64,000 bases of DNA, from positions 49,253,806-49,317,805 of the forward strand of contig CM048848.1 in the NCBI GenBank assembly GCA_026545225.1. The letters are read 5' to 3'. This DNA comes from Cornus controversa (lineage: Eukaryota > Streptophyta > Magnoliopsida > Cornales > Cornaceae). Position 1 is the stretch's first letter, and every line of letters starts with the position of its first letter. Positions 56,034 through 64,000 of this stretch are shown here, one piece after another. The notes beneath the pieces were generated by a model. The model was not told where the DNA came from. It saw only the letters and a list, made by a program, of their open reading frames with translations, and searched no databases. A program made the translations under genes and the position numbers.

Positions 56034-57801
56034 CTTGAATTAATGTTGAAACAAAATTTTGAATGTTTGTGGGTAACATTTCTGCAAACCCTCACGAGAC
56101 TATACTCGTCCACTAGGGGGAACCTAGGGGTTTAAAGGCTTGTTGCATATGCTAAATGCAATCGTTTCTCCCACGAAAGTGGAGTTAGGTAGTTTAGTTA
56201 GTATTTGTTAGTTTCTTTTGTTTTAGTTTTGTTTTAATCTATTGCTAAGGGACTAACAATATGTAAGTTTGGGGGTGTGATAGACGTTGAATGTTACGCA
56301 TTCTAGCCTCTTAACTTATGTATTTTATTCTCTTAGTGATAGATTATTTTGTGATTTTACTTTGTTTTAGTATTTTCTGTATTTGCAGGGCCTTAATGAT
56401 TATTTCAGTTAAAACTAAGCTTTTGGGCTTTTAAAGAAGACATCCAAGATGGTTAGATGAAGCCTACATCAAGGAGATTCACTCAACCATTTATTTCAAC
56501 TCAAATCAGCCCAAGAAAGAGGTCCAAGAGAATTACAACTGCTTAAGAAGGTTTCGGGCCTGAAGCCCAAATCTGCGCATAATACAGTCTTAATCCCGTT
56601 TTGGAAAATGGACCAGAAGTCTTATTTTTGAGCCTCAAATTGACATTATTTTTGCTTAAAGTTGAACGAAATTTGATTCTGCACACTTTTGTATTTCACG
56701 AAAATTCCGTAAATCGGACTTCTAGTGGGTCAAAAGTTGGGCCGAAGTCAGCAGAAAAAACCCAACTAATTAGTGCTGTGGGAAACCCTAATTTATTCCT
56801 AATTGGATTAGGACTTTGGTGTATTCTCTTGGGGAATAAAGTGAAGAATAAGAGGCTGAATTGAGGGGAGATTAACACAGAGAGATTAGAGAGATTGGAG
56901 AGTCTGAGAGGGCTGAGAAGAGAACAGAAACATATTTGCAGAGCCATTGGAGAACGAAGTCATACGCATAATTCAGAAAGATGATGCCTTCTTCCTCAAC
57001 AGTTGAAGCTTCTTCTTCTACCATGAGCGGCTAGTTCACCCACTAGGGTTTTGATGTAGCCCTAACAAAGAATCAATGGTTTGATTATTTTAATTATTGG
57101 GGACCTTTATATACATGCATAGATTGTGTAATTCAGAGGATTCTTATTATAGAATTGAGCAATAAAAGTCTTGTGTATTCAGTTTCAATGATTTCTTATC
57201 TTGTCTTAGATATTTAGTTGTTGTTATTGAATTCAATCCCTCTTGTTTTTTGTGATCATGAGACAGATTATTACACAATGGTAATCACTGAATATATTGT
57301 TAAGAGCTTTGATGGATTATGCCTAGAGAAGATGAACCATACTGCACCCTAGATTAGAGTAGTTAGGCAGATGGCCCATGCCAATCGAAGATAGTCCATG
57401 GCTTAGCCTTAATCATATGTTATCTTCTTGACGGATGAAGGTGAGCTTGTAGCCACCGACACCACTTATGCATGATGTAATTCTCCTAAAGTTGATTCAA
57501 TTGACCATTGATTGTGGAGTTAGTGGTGAAGTCAAATACCCTAGATTTCTCTCATATTATCTTCACTATCTTGTTTACTTTGATTTATTTTATTTTCCTT
57601 TTTAATTAATTTTGTTTAAAAATTAGAATTCTTTTCTTATAAATTTAATTAGAATTAATTCTGTATTCCAACTCATCAGACCATAATCCCTAAGGTACGA
57701 TACCCCTTTCGATAGCCCTATTCTGCAAGGAATTCGTTCTATTGTGAAGTGTGAAAATTTTTAATTGATATACTTTTTGAGTCACACTCACACACGAATC
57801 A
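56034..57801 (+). mobile_element. Element D: 5'-truncated Athila-like element (3' UTR end plus LTR)
   Basis: The plus strand carries the last ~240 bp of the Athila-like internal region (56034-56277: CTCACGAGACTATACTCG, CTAGGGGGAACCTAGGGG, polypurine GTTTGGGGGTG) followed by a 3' LTR 56278-57801 (TGATAGACGTTG to CACACGAATCA, 1524 bp). The 5' side begins inside TTCTTCTTGAATTAATG with no duplication, so the rest was lost. The junction is at a C/T-rich stretch shared by element and host. Confidence 0.85.
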
Positions 57802-58078
57802 AATATGCTTAGGTGAATTTTGTGAGCATATATGAATTGTATGTTAGGTGTTACATGTATACCTAATTTATACGTGTGACTTTGTGGAGGTGAAATGCAT
57901 GCTAAGTGCTTTTATAACTAGCTTATGCATTGTGAGGCATGAATTTTATATACTTGATCTTTATATTTTTTATATGTATGTATAGGGCCATTATGAGGAG
58001 AAAGGTAGAAAATGGGAGAGTAATCTAATCACCTTGGATTATGTAATGACTCGGTAATAAACCATCTAACCACCTCGG

Positions 58079-58651
58079 TGTAGTAACCCTTGTGGACGGG
58101 TGTGAGTGGGCGGGTGTGAAAACAGACACTGGGCTGAGCTACCACACTGACAGGGTGTAGGGTACTCAATCCCACATCGCCTGGGTGTGGAAAAGGGGAT
58201 GTGCTTATATGTAGTATGTTCTCTTCAAATGGTATGAGGCCTTTTGGGGTAAACCCAATAGCAAAATCGTGCGGGCTATGGCCCAAAGCGGACAATATCA
58301 TACCATGTGTTGGAGTGGGGTATTACAATTGGTATCAGAGCCTGAACCCAGCCGGAAGTAAGTGTGCCGACGAGGGCGTCGGGCCTCGTAGGGGGGTGGA
58401 TTGTAGTAACCCTTGTGGACGGGTGTGAGTGGGCGGGTGCATAGACATACACTGGGCTGAGCTACCACACTGACAGGGTACAAGGTGCTCAATCCCATAT
58501 CGCCTGGGTGTGGAAAAGGGGATGTGCTTATATGTAGTATGTTCTCTTCAAATGGTATGAGGCCTTTTAGGGTAAAACCCAAGAGCAAAACCTTGCGGGC
58601 TCAGGCCCAAAGCGGACAATATCATACCATGTGTTAGAGCGGGGTATTACA
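58079..58651 (+). mobile_element. TRIM-2, complete TRIM retrotransposon
   Basis: LTRs are at 58079-58327 (249 bp) and 58402-58651 (250 bp), both TGTAGTAACCC to GGGGTATTACA. The primer-binding site TGGTATCAGAGCC is at 58330, and the polypurine tract AGGGGGGTGGA is at 58390-58400. The perfect 5-bp duplication CTCGG is at 58074-58078 and 58652-58656. The total is 573 bp and non-coding. It is the same family as the copies at 172-1299. ORFs crossing the LTRs are artefacts of the conserved repeat. Confidence 0.92.
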
Positions 58652-60022
58652 CTCGGAGTATGTGATGACTTGCTGGCGGTGTTAAAACTGTGTGGGAAGT
58701 GTCTCGGTCACATGATTTTTTTTCAAAAATCATGTTAGGGTATCGGGTTGAGTTTGAGAGAGAGAAACAAGTGAATGATGTTACTTTCATTTTAAATTAT
58801 GAAGCATGATATGTGTTTAATGCATTCTTATATATATATTTATGCGTTACTTGTGAACGAACATGATATATGTTGGATGATACGTGTAATATAGTGATAT
58901 GCATTTATGTAGGTTATTGTCGAGTCGGCACTTAGGTGGGTTGGGGTATCTCTACTAAGCTGCCGTGGTGCTCACCCCTTTTTCTTAAACTCTTTTTACA
59001 GATAAGGCACCGATGACAGATGGGACCTGAGTGTCCAAGTGGGATTCTAGTAACTTCTTGTTCTATTTTTTTTAGACATTATATATATTGTGGCCATCCA
59101 TATCGGCTTGTGGCATGAGACTTCATTTCAAGTTATAGTTATATTTTGGACAAATGTAACTTGATACATGCTTGGATTATAAGTTTCTTGTATATGAAAA
59201 GACTTTGGATTTGGTCAAGAGACACTTGTTGTACCATTTAGCTCATTTGATAAATGTCTTTTGAATGGATTATGGTTGTGAAGGAGAATGATTCATTTTG
59301 ATGTATGAGTTAATCATAAATATGATTTGGAATGTATGATTGATTTTAGTACCTTTCATGTATAATTTTAAGGTTATAAGAATGGATTATGAGGGTAGAA
59401 AGGACTTAGAATGTCAAAAATGATCATTTGCATAGTTCTAGAATCTGGGCACTTCGATGCATCAAAATGCCCATTTTCATCTATCAAAGCTTCGATGCAT
59501 CGAAATGCCATTTTCGATCCATCGAAAAACCTGCAGGATTTTAGAATGTCAAAGTATCGAGAGTGAATTTTGGTCAATACAGGTTCGGTACTTGTTCGAT
59601 GCATCGAAATCATCATTTCGATGCATCGAAGTCATTATTCACAGCATGCTCCGAAATTTGTCCAAACTTCAATTGGGTATAATTCCTTCATTTTGAATCG
59701 AAATTGAGTGTGAGTTTTTTTTTAAATTGAGTATTTTTGGATTCTCTATCCAATGCTGTAGGTCTCAGTTTCATTTTCTAATCATACAAAATGTTGAGTC
59801 CTAAAAATGAGTAATTCATGGGTGTGGATAAAGAAAATTTCCACTAAGGTAATGTGGTTTGATGTAGGGTCCATTTAGGTTGGATAAGGTGGAGTTGTGC
59901 ACATCTATGTGTAAGAATAGAGTTAAGATTTCACGGTATTTGAGGGTAAAGATGATCTATTTGGGTATAATGGACATAAGTCACTTCCATTTTCTTCGAG
60001 AGTCAAAAATCGGGGCGTGACA

Positions 60023-60235
60023 GCATGGTATCAAATCTTGATATTAAGGTGAGATTGATGTCGGAATAGTTTACGTGGTTGAGTGAACGGGTTCACACTC
60101 GGAATTAGAGGTCAGTCCGGGGGAGTTCCGGCGGTCCAGGTTTCGGGGCATGACATATTCACCCCCTTCTAAGTCTAAGGATTAGCATCTCACTCTAAAT
60201 TAACTGAATCATTTCCGCACCACGTAACTCACACA
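60023..60235 (+). other. Leader after the chromovirus-like LTR and a Copia LTR remnant
   Basis: GCATGGTATCAAATC (60023-60037) looks like a decayed initiator-Met primer-binding site, followed by leader sequence with AGTCCGGGGGAGTTCCGGCG. From about 60163, TTCACCCCC...TTTCCGCACCACGTAACTCACA is a diverged relative of the last ~70 bp of the element F LTR. It may be a separate truncated Copia end. Confidence 0.4.
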
Positions 60236-61715
60236 AGAAACTTCTTGGTTGTAGAACTTCGATAGTGAAATTGTGATGCAACTCTGGTGAGTGAAGAAAC
60301 AAATAGTGGAGTGTTCGACAGTGGGTTTGCTATGGTACTCAGTTTTAATGGAGGTTCCAGTGACATGGTGTTTGATGTGTGTTTCCTCTAGACAATGGTG
60401 TTCAGTTCATGGGTTCTCAACTTTGTCGGAGCTCCGGGCAGTTGAGAATGGTGGTTCCACTATGGTCTGAAGGGCATGGTTCGCTGGTTCCATTTGCTTC
60501 ACCGATGGAGTGGTTGTCGATGAACTCGACGTGGTCATGTTTGCTTGGGTGGTGACAATGGATTAGCTCCAGAGAAGATGGCAACGACGGTTGTATGGAG
60601 TTGGTAACAATATTGACTTTGTTGGAGGAAAAAATGGGACTCGGCGTACGAAGGGTAGAGATAGTGAGCGAAAAATGAGGGCAGTGGTGTCATGAACAAC
60701 AACAGTAATGATTCGGTGAAGCTATGGAGCTTCGCCTGACACGAATAGGTCTGCTATGGTGTGATGACTGACGCCATTAATGGAAGATTTTTTTTTCCTG
60801 GTTTGAAGTGATAACCGCAACCATGACAAGAGAAAAAGAAAGATAATGGAGGTTGGATCAGCGAGACAACGACTATCGGTGGTGAAGAGTGCAAATCCAA
60901 TGTGGCCTTATCGGAGTGGGCAAGATAAGTTAGGTTGAATAGTGGACGTTAAGAGGACCCTTGATTCAGCCATAAGCAGTGGTGATCGGAGTTGGTTCGT
61001 GGCAATGTGTACCATACACCACCAAGAGACATCATTCCCTAAGCCATGAACAGTGCATCTAAATAATGGTTCTCGTGGTAGAGACTCGACCATAGTTGAT
61101 GGTTCCAGCGTGGTTACTATATGTATATGTGTGTGTGTGTGTGTGTGTAAGGCGATGTTGATTTGGCGGAAGTTATTTTCTATAATTAACGATTGTCCGT
61201 TGGGGATGAAGCTAACGATTGTCTGCCGAAGATGAATTTAATGGTGTCATCCCCGATGATGACAACGATAGAATGAGAAGGCAACTACTTTGGGTCAATA
61301 ATATTTGTGGCGCGAATTGACCAAAATGCCCATACGCCACTTAACACACCTTTCCGACCTCCGTTTTTCATTTCAAAAACGGTTATGCCTTCGAAATCAA
61401 TTCCATTCTTCCTTTAATATTCTAATTGGTCTAAAACTAAAAATAAATATTCTCAAAAAAATATTCGGTTCCCCGAGCCCACCCGACTCGCGTTCTAGGT
61501 TCCATCAACCCGAAAATCCCAAATTGAGTTGAATGGCTCAAAAACTTCCCCAAACCTCAAAACTAGTCCCTCCATATATGATTCACGTTTAAATCATATG
61601 TAAATCCATTTTATAATCCTCTCTAGGAAAAAAATAAAATAAAAAAATTCCAATCTTTACAGGTCTGGTAATTTACCTTATTAATAATAAGAAAGGGGTC
61701 GTCGCTAGTTGTAAC
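60236..61715. other. Non-coding, G/T-rich, nothing recognised
   Basis: No ORF longer than ~75 codons has convincing composition. A (GT)n microsatellite lies inside at 61130-61148. It is possibly decayed transposon sequence. Confidence 0.35.
61130..61148. repeat. (GT)n microsatellite
   Basis: About nine to ten GT repeats follow a TATATGTATA stretch. Confidence 0.9.
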
Positions 61716-62207
61716 CTAGAAAGCACAAACACTTCACCGAGGGTGTCGTACCCGTGTGAAACATTCGAACACCGTGTCGAATACTTCGTAGAAGTGTCTT
61801 GATATTTTTCTTTTTAGGACACTTCTCAGACACTCATTAGACACTACTCGAACACGTGTCGGATAGTTCGTAGCAGTGATATATATTCAAGTATTTCGAA
61901 AGAAAATTATATGCGACTAAGTTATGATTAAAAATCTAAGCTAAATATATGCAGATGACTAAATAAGTCTGGTTCTTTAATCTACTTATCTATTTTTATT
62001 TGGTTTTAATTGCTCGAAGATGAATTGAATTATTTATGTAAATAGTCTTTTTTTGTTGTTGAACAATTAATATATATTAATATATTATATTATTATTTTA
62101 TAGTCGTATCCTCGCCGTGTTCGTGTCCTGTTTTTTTAGAATTTTTTGTATCGCCGTGTCTGTGTCATGTCGTACCTGTGTCCCTTGTCCGTGTTCGTGC
62201 TTCCTAG
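61716..62207. mobile_element. hAT-like MITE with 8-bp target duplication
   Basis: The termini CTAGAAAGCACAAACAC and GTGTTCGTGCTTCCTAG are inverted repeats with few mismatches. The perfect 8-bp duplication GTTGTAAC lies at 61708-61715 and 62208-62215, the size typical of hAT transposition. The element is 492 bp, non-coding, with GTGTCG/CGACAC motifs near both ends. Confidence 0.8.
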
Positions 62208-62940
62208 GTTGTAACATGTAACACTCTTATAGAGTAAGGATCTTCTTCTGTGGGGGCTCCATCCAAATCCACAACTTCAAAATTACACGAAGGAGAATTA
62301 CATGAGTGTTGAGTCTTGGAGCAATAGTAAATCTATTGTGATATGCAGATCACTCATGCGAAAGTAAAACTGCATACATGTGAGCCAGACTTCCTTGCAA
62401 CATTAAATTAATACTTAAGAAGTATGAATACAAATATGGGACACGAATAGGATACGATACGGGTATAACGATATGACAAATCTCAAAAAATAAAAAATGA
62501 GTATAATAATATATTGTATTTTTATATATACAAAAAATTAAGTTAATAACATTTTTTAATGAAATATTATAACTAACAAACAATTCATATTATATAATTT
62601 GTATGGATAAATTTTGTATCAAATCGTGATATATATATTAAAACTTCTTTTTTAAATAAATTTTAAATTTTTTTAACAATTACATAATGATATCATAATT
62701 AGAAAAAATACATTTTAATGTTTAAAACTCTTTAAATATGTGTTGTGACTATCTAAAGACATAAAATTCGTGATTCAAATATAGATTAGAAATAAAAATA
62801 TATATTTTAAAATTATATATATTTTTAGAAGGTATCAGCATCCGTATTGGTAGGTTGCTCTTGTCCGATACTTTTAGGAGGAATCGGTATGGGTATTATT
62901 TTTTGGAGCCACATCGGTCTCGGTATCGGCAGGTTGCTCT
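62208..62940. other. AT-rich upstream region of the last gene
   Basis: It contains ACACGAATAGGATACGATACGGG (shown in part) near 62433 and GTATCAGCATCCGTATTGG, GGAATCGGTATGGG and CTCGGTATCGGCAGG motifs near 62830-62935. These resemble ends of another decayed repeat in which GGTTGCTCTTG occurs twice (62851 and 62932). No gene is seen. Confidence 0.4.
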
Positions 62941-63093
62941 TGATTGAGTAAAAGGGGTTGTTGTAGTTTGTCATTTTCTCAAATTCTGCCTTATCTTCTC
63001 ACACTCCTACTCAGCGAAAGGTCAGAGCTCTCTTTCCCAATTCCTTCTCTCTATAGCTTCGAACCAGTAACTGATAGTATTTCACATTCAGCA

Positions 63094-63333
63094 ATGGCTT
63101 TAACTATGTTTACTCGATCTTCTCTCTCCGCTCTCTCTCTCTCATCAAATCTATATTCATCCAAAACACCATATCATCGAACTCAAACTCTTCTTCTCAA
63201 AAGACACACAAATATCTCTCAACGACCCCTAGGGTTTCGCAGAGCAAATACAAGTTCAGATTCACAAAGAAGACTTCGTTCAGTTTGCTTTTACAATGCC
63301 GACGAGGAATCTAAAAAAAAAATTCAACAAAAG
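63094..63333 (+). CDS. First coding exon of a nuclear gene with plastid-targeting-like N-terminus (partial)
   Basis: ATG at 63094 has the plant-type context AGCAATGGCT. The upstream ATGs in the same open frame lie in C/T-rich untranslated-type sequence, so they were not chosen. The 80 codons start MALTMFTRSSLSALSLSSNL, are rich in Ser, Thr, Arg and Leu with almost no acidic residues until FYNADEESKKK, and so look like a chloroplast transit peptide (about residues 1-60) followed by the start of a mature protein. The exon ends AAAAG|GTAAGA, a good donor site at 63333/63334, in phase 0. The intron runs past the window. I do not recognise the protein family. Confidence 0.65.
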
Positions 63334-64000
63334 GTAAGATTATAACTTGAACCCAAAAAATGGGTGAGATTATAACTGTTCTGATTTTGCGCTTTTGATG
63401 AGAAATGGAAGTTTCGACTTACTACCTGTTTGGTTTCTGAGAAAAAGAGGAAAGATAAGAAAATAAAAGAAAATTTATATCTGATTATTGTGTAATGTTG
63501 TTTGATAGTTTCATTAGGTCCAGCTATTCTAATGATGAAAAAAAATATCAGGATGATGGTTTCTTTTCTTTTTCCCACATTTTCTTTGTGCCCAAATGAA
63601 AGCTTGATATTGAAATTTTGTTAAGCAGAGAACTGCCTAATGTCATAATATAACTTAAAGGGAATACACTTTGAAGGGTTAAGAAAATTATTACAGTTCT
63701 GATGGAATTTATGTACACATTTTTTATAGAAAGTTGCACAAAAAGTTTAAAACTAGGGCTGTAAACAAGTGGGCCTGCCCGACTTGCTTTGTTCTAGCTC
63801 AGCTAGAAAAAGAAAAAGGATGCAAAAGAAAAATAGTGAGCTGCAAACTAGGATTGAGCTTAGTTCATTTATCCCTGGTACAAGCTTTTTGAGCAAGTCT
63901 GTAATCAAGTTATTTTGATAAGCTCAAGTAGCTTGGTTAATATGACAATCACTACTTGTGCATGAGCTTATATACTTAATAACCTCCTTATTTTGATTAA
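63334..64000 (+). other. First intron (partial) with a probable transposon end
   Basis: It begins GTAAGATT and is T-rich as expected for a plant intron. From about 63754, TAGGGCTGTAAACAAG followed by repeated AGCTCAGCT, GAGCTTAG, CAAGCTTTTTGAGC and AAGCTCAAGTAGCTTG resembles the end of a widespread plant repeat (TAGGGNTGTAAAC terminus with GAGCTCGAGC motifs). The other end is not in the window. Confidence 0.45.

Larger units (their letters stand above)
55513..60022 (+). repeat. Chromovirus-like LTR (element E), interrupted by D and TRIM-2
   Basis: It starts TGTAGAGATTGTGAC (55513) and ends CGGGGCGTGACA (60022). Subtracting D (56034-57801) and the TRIM with its duplication leaves ~2.16 kb, close to the ~2.13-kb minus-strand LTR at 4375-6506. 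Sequence features shared with that LTR include GCTCACCCC...TTTTTACAGATAA near 58970-59005. A TGGTATC primer-binding-like string follows at 60026. CpG-poor decay and two insertions show it is old. Confidence 0.5.

Noticed and set aside
58029..58588. ORFs of 75-96 codons in the right arm
   Set aside because: Same TRIM LTR sequence. They cross LTR boundaries and flanking DNA.

Overview
This window is nuclear DNA of a flowering plant, almost certainly a eudicot. It is A+T-rich, holds no operons or dense coding, and is packed with LTR retrotransposons, MITEs and TRIMs. Only two host genes are visible, both cut by the window edges: the last 39 codons of an SRC2-like C2-domain protein (1-120) and a first exon with a plastid-transit-like N-terminus (63094-63333).

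Left arm (121-13952). Six copies of one Mutator-type MITE family lie within 2.7 kb, most with 9-bp target duplications. The first is interrupted by a TRIM that itself contains an inverted TRIM. Next come a 9-unit tandem repeat, a minus-strand chromovirus-like LTR, several MITE-like repeats, microsatellites, and a decayed plus-strand Ty3/gypsy (Tat-like) gag-protease fragment.

Central nest (13953-53951). Boundaries were read from TG...CA ends, primer-binding sites, polypurine tracts and 5-bp target duplications. Element C (Athila-like, minus, oldest) was entered in its reverse transcriptase by element B (Athila-like, minus, 20003-47451). B was then entered by element F (a Copia/SIRE-like element without pol, plus, 22719-30422), element A (a gag-only Athila derivative, minus, 33018-40527) and solo LTR G (plus, 45021-46535). 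C's 5' LTR also carries solo LTR H (52015-53528). C lost most of integrase, B lost RT-RNase H, A lost protease, RT, RNase H, integrase and ORF3, and F has gag plus an envelope-position ORF but no pol. None can be autonomous, yet A and F look young: F's two 1195-bp LTRs show no difference that I could see.

Right arm (53952-64000). It holds a tandem repeat with a 199-bp higher-order period, a chromovirus-like LTR (55513-60022) interrupted by a 5'-truncated Athila-like element D and by a complete TRIM with a CTCGG duplication, decayed sequence, a hAT-like MITE with an 8-bp duplication, and the second host gene.

Most notable. Two unrelated retrotransposon superfamilies here carry the same kind of third ORF (plant-transposon/envelope-position domain, starting MARKR or MAPKR). 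In both, a cluster of short palindromes in two phased pairs lies upstream of that ORF: GGACCGGTCC in F, and GGGCGATCGATCCC in A, B and C. A kept this palindrome block although it lost pol and ORF3, which suggests a cis-acting role.
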